Of a stretch of DNA of 64,000 bases, positions 26,112 through 35,198 are shown piece by piece. The stretch is from contig NZ_JAJGNO010000004.1 of assembly GCF_020782235.1 (NCBI RefSeq), positions 248,001 through 312,000 of the forward strand. The letters run 5' to 3'. This stretch comes from Sphingobium naphthae. Lineage in GTDB: Bacteria > Pseudomonadota > Alphaproteobacteria > Sphingomonadales > Sphingomonadaceae. The notes under the pieces are model-generated. The model searched no databases, was not told the origin of the DNA, and worked only from the letters and a program-made list of their open reading frames with translations. A program made the position numbers and the translations under genes. Every line of letters begins with the position of its first letter. The stretch's first letter is position 1.

Positions 26112-27380
26112 TCAGGCGGCGGCGAGATCACGCATCTCGGCGAGCCGATAGCGCAGCGTGCGTTCCGAAATGCCCAGCTTGCGGGCGGCGGCGGCGCGAT
26201 GGCCGTCGGTTTCGCGCAGGGCCAGGCGAACCGCTTCCAGCTTGGAATGGCGCGTCAGGTCGCGCAGCAGGATCGGCTCGGCGGCGGCGGCGGGCACCGC
26301 AGTGCCGGCGACGATGCGCAGCGGCTGGGGCGCGCCGGAGATATGCAGGTCGGCCGCGTCGATCCGGTCGCCTTCGCGCAGCACCAGCGCGCGCTGGAGC
26401 ACATTGCCCAGCTCGCGGGCGTTGCCGGGCCAGCCATGGGCGGCCAGCTTGTCGAGCGCGGCGGCGGTCGGCCACACGAAGCCGTTCTTCGCGCCGTCCT
26501 GCTGGCGCAGCAGCATGGCGGCGGCGATGGCGGCGATGTCGCCGCGGCGTTCGGCCAGCGGGCGCAGTTCCAGCGCCATGACGTTGAGCCGCCAGTAAAG
26601 ATCCTCGCGGAAGCGGCCGGCGGCGACTTCCTCGGCCAGGTTGCGGTTGCAGGCCGCGACGATGCGGACATTGACCGCCACCGGATGCGTGGCGCCGACG
26701 GGAAGCACTTCGCCTTCCTGCAGCGCGCGCAGCAGCTTGGCCTGGAGCGCGAGCGGCAGCTCGGCGATTTCGTCGAGGAACAGCGTGCCGCCGTCCGCCG
26801 CCAGGAACAGGCCATCGGACGATTGGGCGGCGCCGGTGAAGCTGCCCTTCTTGTGGCCGAACAGCATCGCTTCCATCATGGTTTCGGGCAGCGCCGCGCA
26901 GTTGACGGCGATGAAGTCGTGGCCGGTGCGGCCGGACTGGGCATGAAGGAAGCGCGCCATGCCTTCCTTGCCGGTGCCGGTGTCGCCCTGGATCAGCACG
27001 GTGGCGTCGCTGCGCGCGACCCGCGCGGCGAGCGACATGAGATGCGCGCTGGCGCCGTCGCCCACCGCGGGAACCGAAACGGGCCGGGCGAGTTCAGCGA
27101 TCAGGGCGAAGGCGAAGCCCATATCCTCCAGGCCAAAGGCGACGCGCGCCGGCAGGCCGTTGGCGGCGGCGACCAGCGAAGGCGCCCCGTCGATCAGGCT
27201 GATGAGGATGTCGCGATGCGTGGCATGACCGATCTCGGTCGCCAGCAGGACGCGACGGCTGTCCTTGTCCCGCGGGCTTTGGGCATCGACGATGCGCACG
27301 CTGTAGAAGGCATTTTCGAGCCAGTGCTGGAGCCCAGGAACGAGCGCGCAGACCCCACGGCTCACGTCAAGCGATGACAT
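26112..27380 (-). CDS. flbD: Sigma-54-dependent flagellar transcription activator (FlbD/FleQ-like)
   Basis: A bacterial enhancer-binding protein of 422 residues. The N-terminal part (1 to about 100) does not show the Asp and Lys of a phosphorylatable receiver. The AAA+ domain follows: Walker A GDTGTGKE at 132-139, the sigma-54 contact loop GSFTGA at 179-184 (Ser in place of the usual Ala), Walker B GGTLFLDE at 197-204 and the R-finger region FREDLYWRLNV. A Fis-type helix-turn-helix (AAARKLGISERTLRYRLAEM) ends the protein. It heads the fli run and is the likely activator of the sigma-54 promoters before flgB, flgG, flgA and the SLT-flhA-fliA operon. Confidence 0.92.
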   Translation of the reverse strand: MSSLDVSRGVCALVPGLQHWLENAFYSVRIVDAQSPRDKDSRRVLLATEIGHATHRDILISLIDGAPSLVAAANGLPARVAFGLEDMGFAFALIAELARPVSVPAVGDGASAHLMSLAARVARSDATVLIQGDTGTGKEGMARFLHAQSGRTGHDFIAVNCAALPETMMEAMLFGHKKGSFTGAAQSSDGLFLAADGGTLFLDEIAELPLALQAKLLRALQEGEVLPVGATHPVAVNVRIVAACNRNLAEEVAAGRFREDLYWRLNVMALELRPLAERRGDIAAIAAAMLLRQQDGAKNGFVWPTAAALDKLAAHGWPGNARELGNVLQRALVLREGDRIDAADLHISGAPQPLRIVAGTAVPAAAAEPILLRDLTRHSKLEAVRLALRETDGHRAAAARKLGISERTLRYRLAEMRDLAAA

Positions 27381-27461
27381 GAACTTTTCCCACCTAATTG
27401 TCTGGCTTGTGCCCCCGCACGCCCCAGTCCCTTCGATGGTTAATCTTTACCCGATCCGTGG

Positions 27462-27476
27462 TTATCAGATGGTTAA
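27462..27476. promoter_or_regulatory. Possible CtrA-type site upstream of flbD
   Basis: TTAT-CAGATGG-TTAA matches the alphaproteobacterial CtrA consensus TTAA-N7-TTAA with one mismatch. It lies about 85 bp before the flbD start, and another GGTTAA half site is 20 bp nearer. CtrA often controls the top of the flagellar cascade. Short motif, so the call is tentative. Confidence 0.35.
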
Positions 27477-27480
27477 CACG

Positions 27481-27495
27481 GCAAGTCCGTTGCCG
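27481..27495 (-). promoter_or_regulatory. Weak sigma-54-like element facing flbD
   Basis: Minus strand CGGCAAC-GGAC-TTGC keeps GGCA and TTGC with the right 10-base GG-GC spacing but departs from TGGCAYG at three positions. It ends about 100 bp before the flbD ATG and could allow autoregulation of the fli run. The overlap with the conserved block at 27492 makes the reading uncertain. Confidence 0.3.
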
Positions 27496-27532
27496 GTCGG
27501 CGGCAATTTTTTTCCGCCGCTGCCGCTTCAGC
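27492..27532. promoter_or_regulatory. Conserved palindromic block, copy A (candidate activator site)
   Basis: A 41-bp segment aligns without gaps to 38660-38700, with 32 identical positions. The core here is the imperfect palindrome GCGGCAATTTTTTTCCGC, followed by TGCCGCTTCA. Both copies lie in divergent flagellar spacers, which suits an upstream activating site of the FlbD-type regulator. Confidence 0.55.
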
Positions 27533-27593
27533 TTATCGCGCGCGCGTAAGGGCCGCGCAAATGCGTCGATTCCAGAAAAATCGCATCGGCCCC

Positions 27594-27620
27594 TAAAAGC
27601 TCCCGCCGCCCCGCCGTTAT
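27594..27620 (+). promoter_or_regulatory. Sigma-28 (FliA) promoter of fliC
   Basis: TAAAAGCT, 11 bases, GCCGTTAT: a very close match to the FliA consensus in both elements and in exact spacing. The -10 ends 64 bp before the fliC ATG. The matching sigma factor gene is at 32300-33031. Confidence 0.85.
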
Positions 27621-27684
27621 CCCCTTTCGAGGCCGCAAGCAGCCTGATGGCAGCGACCTGATAGAGACACGGAAAGGGAATATC

Positions 27685-28500
27685 ATGACTGTTATCGGAA
27701 CCAACACCTCGGCGCTGCGCTCGGCCAACGCCTCTTCTGCCGCCAGCAAGGCTCTGTCGACCGCGATGGAACGCCTGTCGACCGGCAAGCGCATCAACAG
27801 CGCGAAGGACGACGCCGCCGGCCTCGCCATCGCTTCCAGCATGACCGCGCAGATCAAGGGCATGACCCAGGGCGTCCGCAACGCCAATGACGGCATCAGC
27901 CTGGCGCAGACGGCCGAAGGCGGCCTCGGCGAAGTCAGCAACATGCTGCAGCGTATGCGTGAACTGACCGTCCAGGCGCTGAACGGCACCAACGACGCCG
28001 ACGCCAAGACCAACATCCAGGCGGAAATCTCGCAGCTCGCCACCCAGATCACCGACACGCTGGCGAACACCGAATTCAACGGCACCAAGCTGTTCGACGG
28101 TTCGACCGCCACGGTCAGCATCCAGGCCGGCGCCAACGCTGAAGACGTTGTCGACATCACGCTGGACGACGTGGCCGGCAACGCCGACGTCACCGCCGCC
28201 CTGGCCGTCGACGCCACCACGGCGACCACCGCCGACCTGGCGACCTTCGACGACGCGCTGAAGGCGATCGCGACGACCCGCGCCAACCTGGGTGCGGTGC
28301 AGAACCGCCTCGAATCGACGGTCAACAACCTGACCAACAACATCACCAACCTGACCGACGCGAAGAGCCGCATCGAAGACGCCGACTTCTCGTCGGAAAC
28401 GACCGCTCTCGCCAAGCAGCAGATCCTCAGCCAGGCGTCGACCGCCATGCTGGCCCAGGCCAACCAGAGCCAGCAGGGCGTGATGAAGCTGATCGGCTAA
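27685..28500 (+). CDS. fliC: Flagellin
   Basis: The filament subunit, 271 residues. The conserved N-terminal D0/D1 helices ([20 protein letters not shown], residues 34-53, and [20 protein letters not shown]) and C-terminal helix ([20 protein letters not shown]) are present, with only a short variable middle, so the outer D2/D3 domains are missing, as in many alphaproteobacterial flagellins. The last residues VMKLIG are a normal flagellin end. It has a strong AAAGGGA ribosome-binding site, its own sigma-28 promoter and a strong terminator, so it is monocistronic. Confidence 0.96.
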   Translation: MTVIGTNTSALRSANASSAASKALSTAMERLSTGKRINSAKDDAAGLAIASSMTAQIKGMTQGVRNANDGISLAQTAEGGLGEVSNMLQRMRELTVQALNGTNDADAKTNIQAEISQLATQITDTLANTEFNGTKLFDGSTATVSIQAGANAEDVVDITLDDVAGNADVTAALAVDATTATTADLATFDDALKAIATTRANLGAVQNRLESTVNNLTNNITNLTDAKSRIEDADFSSETTALAKQQILSQASTAMLAQANQSQQGVMKLIG

Positions 28501-28621
28501 GGATAACGAAATTGGTCGGCTGAGGTCTTGGTCACCGCCAGCCGCCCAATGGAGCCCCCGGCGCATCAACAGTCCCCACCGCGCCGGGGGCGACACCTTC
28601 GATCGAACGACCAGCCTATTT

Positions 28622-28656
28622 GAAGCCTCCGTCCCCCCGGGCGGAGGCTTCTTTCG
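28622..28656 (+). terminator. Rho-independent terminator of fliC
   Basis: A perfect 10-bp stem GAAGCCTCCG/CGGAGGCTTC with a 10-base C/G-rich loop is followed by TTTCGTTT. It lies 120 bp beyond the fliC stop and separates flagellin from opgG. Confidence 0.85.
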
Positions 28657-28700
28657 TTTCGGGCGGGATACAAGACTTGGCTTGATCGTTTTGCCGGTCC

Positions 28701-30221
28701 ATGACCCAGACCATGACGAAGATCGATCGGCGCGCGATGATCGCCGCCTCGGGCGCCGCCCTCCTCCTGCCGTCCGCGCTCGGCGCGCAAAGCCTGATCG
28801 GCAATCGCCCCGCGCCCTTCTCCTGGGAACGGCTGGTGGCGCAGGCGCAGCAGCTGACCCGCACCCCCTTCAAGGAGACGCCGGCGCATCCCGGCGCGGC
28901 GAAGGTCGATTATATCGCCCAGCATGAGGCGCGCTTTCGCGACGAGCGCACCTTGTGGGGCGACCTGCCCGGCGACACGGGCATCCGCTTCTTTCCCCTG
29001 TCCCAATATTCCACGCAGCCGGTGACGATCGCGACCGTGGACAATGGCCGCGCGACTCCGCTGCGCTATGACCCGGACATGTTCGACGCGCCGGCAGGCA
29101 ATGCGGTGAAGGCGCTGGGGCCCGATGCGGGCTTCGCCGGTTTCCGCATCATGAACGCCGCGCGCGATGGCGATTGGCTGTCCTTCCTCGGCGCAAGCTA
29201 TTTCCGCGCGCCCAGCCCGCAGAAGCAGTTCGGCCTGTCGGCGCGCGCGATCGCGATCAACACCAGCCTGGGCAAGGAGGAATTTCCGCGCTTCACTCAT
29301 TTCTGGCTGGAGCGGACGGGCGAGCATGGCGTCACCATCTATGCGCTGCTCGACGGCGCCTCCATCACCGGCGCCTATCGCTTCGTCAGCAGCCTGGGCG
29401 CCGACGGCGTGCATCAGGACGTGACCGCCGCCTTGTTCCCGCGCCGGCCGATCGAGGAACTGGGCCTGATGGCGATGACCAGCATGTTCTGGTATGATCA
29501 GGCAAACCGCGGCAAGGGCACCGACTGGCGTCCGGAAATCCACGACAGCGACATTTTGTCGATCGCCAGCGCCGATGGCACCGCCCATGCCCGGCCGATC
29601 ATCAATCCCCCCACGCCGCTGGTCAGCGCCTTTGCCGAGCGCGACCCCAAGGGCTTCGGCCTCGTCCAGCGCGACCGCGATTTCGACCATTATCAGGATG
29701 ACGGCGTCTATTATGATCGCCGGCCCACCCTGTGGGCCACGCCGACCCGCGCGCTCGGACAAGGCCAAGTGCGGCTCTACAGCTTCCCGACCGACAGCGA
29801 ATATACCGATAACGTCGTCGCCTACTGGACTCCCGAGGCCGCCGCTGTTCCCGGCCGGCGGATCGACGCCAGCTACCGCGTCGACTGGAGCGCGGCGCGC
29901 GCGCCCGCGTCGGCCGCCTTGGGGCAGAAGGTCGCGATCGTCGAGAATGTGTGGCGCGGGCGCGGCGACGAAGAGGGCAGCGACCGGCTGGTCGTCGATT
30001 TCGCCGGTGTGGCCGACGGCGCCAAGCCCGACATCTGGACCGACATCAGCGCCGGTACGATGCTGAAGACGGCGGGCTATCCGGTGCTGGGGCAGCCCGG
30101 CCTCTACCGCATGGTGCTCGACCTGCGGCGCGAAGGGACCGGGCTGACCGATATCCGGGCGCAGCTGCGCCTGGGCGGGCGTGCAATCAGCGAGTATCTG
30201 CACTATCCTGTCGGCCCCTGA
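28701..30221 (+). CDS. opgG: Glucan biosynthesis protein OpgG/OpgD (MdoG family)
   Basis: The MdoG family acts in the periplasm on osmoregulated periplasmic glucans. The 506-residue protein starts with a Tat-like signal (DRRAMIAASGAALLLPSALGA), as found in OpgD members, then shows family segments FFPLSQYSTQPVTI, GFAGFRIMN, FLGASYFRAPSPQKQFGLSA and YGLSARAIAI-like continuation, and the late FWYDQANRGKGTDWRPEIHD. The length is normal. It is followed by opgH nine bases on. Whether G or D type cannot be settled here; the Tat signal points to D-like, the operon to G. Confidence 0.88.
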   Translation: MTQTMTKIDRRAMIAASGAALLLPSALGAQSLIGNRPAPFSWERLVAQAQQLTRTPFKETPAHPGAAKVDYIAQHEARFRDERTLWGDLPGDTGIRFFPLSQYSTQPVTIATVDNGRATPLRYDPDMFDAPAGNAVKALGPDAGFAGFRIMNAARDGDWLSFLGASYFRAPSPQKQFGLSARAIAINTSLGKEEFPRFTHFWLERTGEHGVTIYALLDGASITGAYRFVSSLGADGVHQDVTAALFPRRPIEELGLMAMTSMFWYDQANRGKGTDWRPEIHDSDILSIASADGTAHARPIINPPTPLVSAFAERDPKGFGLVQRDRDFDHYQDDGVYYDRRPTLWATPTRALGQGQVRLYSFPTDSEYTDNVVAYWTPEAAAVPGRRIDASYRVDWSAARAPASAALGQKVAIVENVWRGRGDEEGSDRLVVDFAGVADGAKPDIWTDISAGTMLKTAGYPVLGQPGLYRMVLDLRREGTGLTDIRAQLRLGGRAISEYLHYPVGP

Positions 30222-30230
30222 GGGGAACCG

Positions 30231-32165
30231 TTGCGGACGCGAGCGGTTCTGACGCTCGGGTCATTAGCAGACGGGTCTGGGATCATGGGGAATGGAGGCG
30301 CGCCGTCGACCGGATCGACAGGCGAGGACAAGCCATTGGCGCGGGCCTTTGAACAGGTGCCCGCCGAAAGCCCGCTCGCCATGCCCGAGCAGGATTTCGA
30401 CACGACGCCGCCGCTGATCGCGCGCCGCCGCTTCAATATCGACCTGTGGGCGCGCCGCCTGCTGGTCGTCACTCTGACCCTGATCCCCGCCGCGCTCGCC
30501 GCGCATGAAATGCGCCGGTCGATCGGCCTCGACGGCATCAGCGTCATGGAGGGCGTCTATCTCACCCTCTTCATCTCGCTCTTCGCCTGGATCGCCTTCG
30601 GCTTCGCGACCGCCGCCATCGGCTTCCTGTTGCTGACCGTGGGCAAGGGCCGCAGCGTCACTCCCCGCCCCCTGCGCGCGTCCGAACCGCTGCACGGCAA
30701 GACCGCCATCTTGCTGCCCGTGTGCAACGAGGATTTTCTGGGCGTGCTCGGCCGCCTGTCGATCATGGAGCGCAGCCTGGCGCAGGTGATGGGCGGCGAG
30801 CGGTTCGAATTCTTCATCCTCTCCGATTCCAACGCCGAAAGCGGCGAGACGGAAAAGCGCGCCTATCAGGAAATGCGCGACTCTTTCTCGCGCCCCGTCC
30901 ATTATCGCCGCCGCGCGCTCAATATCGGGCGCAAGCCCGGCAATATCGCCGAATGGGTGCAGCGCTTCGGCGGCGGCTATGATCATATGATCGTGCTGGA
31001 CGCCGACAGCATCATGAGCGGCCAGACCATGGCCCGGCTCGCCGCCGACATGGAGCGGCACCCCCATGTCGGCCTGATCCAGACCGTGCCCACCGTCATG
31101 GGCGCGGCGACCCTGTTCGCGCGCTGGCAGCAATTCGCCAGCCGCCTGTTCGGGCCGATCTCAGCCGCGGGCATGATCTGGTGGGCCGGCTCGGAAGGGA
31201 TGTTCTGGGGCCATAACGCGATCGTGCGCGTGCGCGCCTTCGCCGAAAGCTGCGGCCTGCCCGAACTGCCGGGCCGCGCGCCCTTTGGCGGCCATATCCT
31301 CAGCCACGACATGCTGGAGGCGGCATTGCTGCGCCGGCGCGGCTGGGACGTGCACATGGTGACGGCCGACGACAGTTTCGAGGAATTCCCGCCTTCCATG
31401 CCCGACCTCTTCACCCGCGACCGCCGCTGGTGCCAGGGCAATATCCAGCATGTGCCGCTGCTGATCCGCATCGCCGGGCTTCATCCGCTCAGCCGTTTCC
31501 AGCTGCTGGTCGGCGCGACTGCCTATTGCACGTCGCCCATGTGGCTGGCGCTGATGCTGGTGGTGCTGGGCGGCGCGGCGAGCGGATATTGGCCGCCGGC
31601 GCAGGTGCTGCCGTCGGGCGCCTTGCTGGGCGTGACGGCCGTGCTGCTGTTCGGGCCCAAGATCCTCGCCATCCTCTGGGCGATGGCGGACCCGGCGCGG
31701 CGCATCGGCTTTGGCGGCGCGGCGCGGATGACGCGCGGCGTCATCGTCGACATCCTGCTGTCCATCCTGATGGCGCCGGTCGCGATGCTGACCCAGACGA
31801 TCAACCTCGTCACCATATTGATGGGCAAGAAGGCGAGCTGGAACGGCCAGACCCGCGACCGCGACGGCATGGCCATCGGCAGCGCAATCTGGCTGTTCAA
31901 ATGGCATATCCTGCTGGGCGTGGCGCTGACCTGGCTGGCGGTGGAGGCGGGCGCTGTCGGCTGGACGCTGCCAGTGGTCGCGGGCCTGTTCGCCGCGCCG
32001 CTGCTCGCCGCCATCACCGCGCGCAAGGATCTGGGCCGCCGGGCCGAGGAAAGCGGCCTATTCCAGGTCGCCGACCCCTGGTGGCGCACGCAGAGCTACC
32101 GCCCGCTGCGCTTCCGCTGGCCAACGGGCGAACGCCGGCGCGCCATCGCGGCGAATGACGAGTAA
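30231..32165 (+). CDS. opgH: Glucan glucosyltransferase OpgH (MdoH)
   Basis: OpgH is a membrane GT2 enzyme that polymerises glucose from UDP-glucose to osmoregulated periplasmic glucans. The 644-residue protein has membrane segments near residues 75-135 and 420-600, a cytoplasmic GT2 domain with VCNED near 165, the LDADSIMSG metal motif, and the acceptor motif RDRRWCQGN. I use TTG 30231, preceded by GAGGGGA; ATG 30285 is a possible later start. It follows opgG by nine bases, forming an opgGH operon. Confidence 0.93.
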   Translation: MRTRAVLTLGSLADGSGIMGNGGAPSTGSTGEDKPLARAFEQVPAESPLAMPEQDFDTTPPLIARRRFNIDLWARRLLVVTLTLIPAALAAHEMRRSIGLDGISVMEGVYLTLFISLFAWIAFGFATAAIGFLLLTVGKGRSVTPRPLRASEPLHGKTAILLPVCNEDFLGVLGRLSIMERSLAQVMGGERFEFFILSDSNAESGETEKRAYQEMRDSFSRPVHYRRRALNIGRKPGNIAEWVQRFGGGYDHMIVLDADSIMSGQTMARLAADMERHPHVGLIQTVPTVMGAATLFARWQQFASRLFGPISAAGMIWWAGSEGMFWGHNAIVRVRAFAESCGLPELPGRAPFGGHILSHDMLEAALLRRRGWDVHMVTADDSFEEFPPSMPDLFTRDRRWCQGNIQHVPLLIRIAGLHPLSRFQLLVGATAYCTSPMWLALMLVVLGGAASGYWPPAQVLPSGALLGVTAVLLFGPKILAILWAMADPARRIGFGGAARMTRGVIVDILLSILMAPVAMLTQTINLVTILMGKKASWNGQTRDRDGMAIGSAIWLFKWHILLGVALTWLAVEAGAVGWTLPVVAGLFAAPLLAAITARKDLGRRAEESGLFQVADPWWRTQSYRPLRFRWPTGERRRAIAANDE

Positions 32166-32299
32166 GATCGGGGCGCAGTCATGCGTTGCCCTTGGGCGGG
32201 CGACAATAGCCCGCATCGGCGCGCCTGAGCCTTGCCGGGCCCTTTGCCAGGCTCAGGTGAACGAAAGGCGAGAGCGGGCCTGCGACAGCCCTCCGACGA

Positions 32300-33031
32300 T
32301 CACTCGTCCCAGTCGCGCAGCTTCTCGCGCAGCTTGTCGAGCGCGGCCTTCTTGATCTGGCACACGCGCGCCGCGCCGATGTCCAGCGTCTGGCCGATTT
32401 CCTCCAGGTTCATTTCCTCGACGAAATAGAGCTGCAGCACCATCGCTTCGCGCTGGGGCAGTTCGCCGATGCAGGCGGCGAGCGCCTTCTTGAGCGATTC
32501 GCGCTCCAGCACCTGGTCGGCGCGGTCCTCGACATCGGCGAACCACATCGACTGGTCGGAATAGACCTCATCCATGCTGGTGTGCTGCACCATCTCGACG
32601 CTGTCGGCGACTTCGCGATAGGCGGCGGGCTCCAGGCCCATCTCGCTCGACATTTCCGCTTCGGTCGGCAGCCGGCCGAGCTGCTGCTCCAGCCGATTGC
32701 GGACCCCGGCAATTTCTTTCCGCTTGGCCATTGCCGACCGGCAAAGCGTTGCCTGCCGGCGCAGATGGTCGATCATCGCGCCGCGCACGCGCAGCTGGGC
32801 ATAGGCGGCAAAGCCAAGGCCGCGATCCTCGAAACTGTTGGCGGCCTCCACCAGCGCGACCATGCCGATCTGCAGCAGGTCCTCGACCTCGATGGCGGTG
32901 GAAACCCGCCCGTGCACGTGCCAGGCGATCTTGCGCACCAGCGGCATATATTGGCGCGCCAGCCGCTCGGGGCTATGCTCGCCGGGCTTGCCATAGGTGT
33001 GTGCGCCAGCCGCGATCTTGTTCATATACAT
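32300..33031 (-). CDS. fliA: RNA polymerase sigma-28 factor FliA
   Basis: FliA directs late flagellar transcription. The 243-residue protein has sigma regions 2 (VEDLLQIGMVALVEAANSFE, FAAYAQLRVRGAMIDHLRR), 3 (GRLPTEAEMSSEMGLEP) and 4 (LPQREAMVLQLYFVEEMNLE, then an LDIGAARVCQIKKAALDKLR helix-turn-helix). Length is typical. The ATG at 33031 and one two codons later are both possible. It follows flhA by 25 bp and is thus probably driven by the sigma-54 promoter at 36071. Candidate targets in this window are fliC, fliD, flgM and motA; FlgM is its antagonist. Confidence 0.95.
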   Translation of the reverse strand: MYMNKIAAGAHTYGKPGEHSPERLARQYMPLVRKIAWHVHGRVSTAIEVEDLLQIGMVALVEAANSFEDRGLGFAAYAQLRVRGAMIDHLRRQATLCRSAMAKRKEIAGVRNRLEQQLGRLPTEAEMSSEMGLEPAAYREVADSVEMVQHTSMDEVYSDQSMWFADVEDRADQVLERESLKKALAACIGELPQREAMVLQLYFVEEMNLEEIGQTLDIGAARVCQIKKAALDKLREKLRDWDE

Positions 33032-33056
33032 GGCTCAGTCCCTCGGGCCCAGTGTC

Positions 33057-35189
33057 TCAGGCCACGCGTTCACGCATTTGGTCCTGCCGCGGCAGCGGAT
33101 CGTGCCGGGGCGCCGGACGCGAGTCGTTTCCTACCACCGCAACTACTTCCACACCCTTACCGTCCGGAATCTCCAGGAAGGACAGCACCGGGGTTTCGGG
33201 CAGATGCGGCTTGAACAGGCGGGCAAGCGCCCGGCGCGCCACCGGCGACGTCACGATGGCGAAGTTGCGCGCCTGGCCCAGCATCGGGCGGGCAGCGTTC
33301 ACCACCTGCTCGACGATGCGGTTGGCGAGGCTGGGTTCGATCGGATGCTTGGCGTCGCCGCCCACGCGCATCGCCTGCGCCAGCATCGCTTCCAGTTCGC
33401 CGTCGAGCGTGATGACGGGCAGCGGCATCTTCACCGGCACCAGCCCCTGGATGATGAGCGCGCCGATGCGCTGACGCACCGCTTCGACCAGCTGCTCGTG
33501 GCTCATGTCGGGGCGACCGCCATCGACCATCGCCTCGCAGATGCGGCGGAAATCCTTGAGCGCGATGCCTTCGCTCAGCAGGGCGCGGCACAGCGCGCTG
33601 ATCTGCGTCAGGTTGAGCAGGCCCGGCGTTAGCCCGTCGACCAGCTGCGGCGCGACATCCTTCAGATTGTCGAGCAGCTTGCGCGCTTCATCCAGGCCGA
33701 ACATCTCGGCCGCATTCATCGCGATCAGCTGGTTGAGATGAGTGGCGACGACCGTCGGCGGATCGACCACGGTATAGCCCGCGACGACGGCTTCGCTGCG
33801 CTTGGCCTGCGAAATCCAGACGGCGTCGAGGCCGAAGGTCGGGTCCTTGGCGGGGCGGCCGGTGACGGTGCCTTCCAGCGCGCCGCTGTCGAGCGCCAGC
33901 AGATCCTCGGGCCAGATCTCGTCCTCGCCCACGACGACGCCGGCGATGGTGATGCGATACTGGTTGGGCTCCAGCGCCAGATTGTCCTTCACGCGCACCA
34001 TCGGCACGACGAAGCCCAGTTCCTTCGACAGCTGGCGGCGGATGCCGGTGATGCGGGCCATCAGCGGCGCGCCCTTGCGCTCGTCGACCAGGCTGATGAG
34101 GCCATAGCCGATCTCCAGCCCCAGGATCGCACCGTCCGACACGTCATCCCATTCGATGAGCGCGGGATTGGGCGCGGGCGGCAGCGGCGCGGGCTCGGCC
34201 GCCTTCTTCTGGCTCGCCTTGCGCAGTTGCCAGGCGATGCCGCCGGCGACGGCCGCGGCCGGCAGGATGATCATGTGCGGCATGCCCGGCAGGATGCCCA
34301 GGAAGCCCAGGATGGCGGCGACCGGCACCCAGGCCTTGCCGCTGCCGAACTGGCTGGCGACCTGGCCCGACAGGTCCTGCTCGCTCTTCACGCGCGTCAC
34401 GATGGACGCCGCGGCGATCGACAGCAGCAGCGCGGGGATCTGCGCCACCAGCGCGTCGCCGATGGCCAGGATGATGTAGGTCTGCGCGGCCTCGCCAATG
34501 GCCAAGCCATGGCTGACCACGCCCAGGATGATGCCGCCGATGATGTTGATGACCAGAATCAGGATGCCCGCGACCGCGTCGCCCTTCACGAACTTGCTGG
34601 CGCCGTCCATCGAACCGTAGAAGTCGGCCTCGGTCGCGACTTCCTGGCGACGAACCTTGGCTTCGTCGGGGGTGAGCAGGCCGGCGTTCAGGTCGGCGTC
34701 GATCGCCATCTGCTTGCCCGGCAGGGCGTCCAGGGTGAAGCGCGCCGACACTTCGGACACGCGGCCCGCGCCCTTGGTGATGACGACCAGGTTGATGATC
34801 ATCAGGATGGCGAAGACGAAGATGCCCACGACATAGTCGCCGCCGATCAGGAAGTGGCCGAAGGCTTCGATCACCTGGCCAGCCGCGTCCGCGCCTTCAT
34901 GACCCGACACCAGCACCACGCGGGTCGAGGCGACGTTGAGCGCCAGGCGCAGCAGCGTCGCGAACAGAAGAACGGTCGGGAAGCTGGAGAAATCCAGCGG
35001 CTTGGCGGCGTTCAGCGCCACCATCAGCACGGCCAGCGAAATCATGATGTTGGTGATGAAGCCGAGGTCCAGCATGATAGCCGGCACCGGCACCATCATG
35101 AACAGCACGACCATCAGGGTGGCGAAAGGCAGCACCGCGCCTTTGGCGGCGCTCATCCAGATTTTCGCTTTGACTTGGGCAGGAGACAT
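33057..35189 (-). CDS. flhA: Flagellar export gate protein FlhA
   Basis: FlhA is the large nonameric export-gate protein. The 710-residue protein has about eight membrane helices in residues 15-320, the FHIPEP signature region represented by DADLNAGLLTPDEAKVRRQE with the conserved Asp/Arg residues, and the cytoplasmic C-domain from about residue 340 ending in late VRVKDN and PHLPETPVLSF segments. It starts 10 bp after the upstream transglycosylase gene and is followed by fliA, so export gate and sigma-28 are made together. Confidence 0.96.
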   Translation of the reverse strand: MSPAQVKAKIWMSAAKGAVLPFATLMVVLFMMVPVPAIMLDLGFITNIMISLAVLMVALNAAKPLDFSSFPTVLLFATLLRLALNVASTRVVLVSGHEGADAAGQVIEAFGHFLIGGDYVVGIFVFAILMIINLVVITKGAGRVSEVSARFTLDALPGKQMAIDADLNAGLLTPDEAKVRRQEVATEADFYGSMDGASKFVKGDAVAGILILVINIIGGIILGVVSHGLAIGEAAQTYIILAIGDALVAQIPALLLSIAAASIVTRVKSEQDLSGQVASQFGSGKAWVPVAAILGFLGILPGMPHMIILPAAAVAGGIAWQLRKASQKKAAEPAPLPPAPNPALIEWDDVSDGAILGLEIGYGLISLVDERKGAPLMARITGIRRQLSKELGFVVPMVRVKDNLALEPNQYRITIAGVVVGEDEIWPEDLLALDSGALEGTVTGRPAKDPTFGLDAVWISQAKRSEAVVAGYTVVDPPTVVATHLNQLIAMNAAEMFGLDEARKLLDNLKDVAPQLVDGLTPGLLNLTQISALCRALLSEGIALKDFRRICEAMVDGGRPDMSHEQLVEAVRQRIGALIIQGLVPVKMPLPVITLDGELEAMLAQAMRVGGDAKHPIEPSLANRIVEQVVNAARPMLGQARNFAIVTSPVARRALARLFKPHLPETPVLSFLEIPDGKGVEVVAVVGNDSRPAPRHDPLPRQDQMRERVA

Positions 35190-35198
35190 GATCGGCCG

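Larger units (their letters stand above)
27381..27684. promoter_or_regulatory. Divergent flbD/fliC control region
   Basis: A 304-bp spacer between two divergently read flagellar genes. It contains a CtrA-like TTAT-N7-TTAA site (27462-27476), a weak sigma-54-like element facing flbD (27481-27495), the 41-bp block shared with the flgB region (27492-27532) and the sigma-28 promoter of fliC (27594-27620). No coding sequence is evident. Confidence 0.8.
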
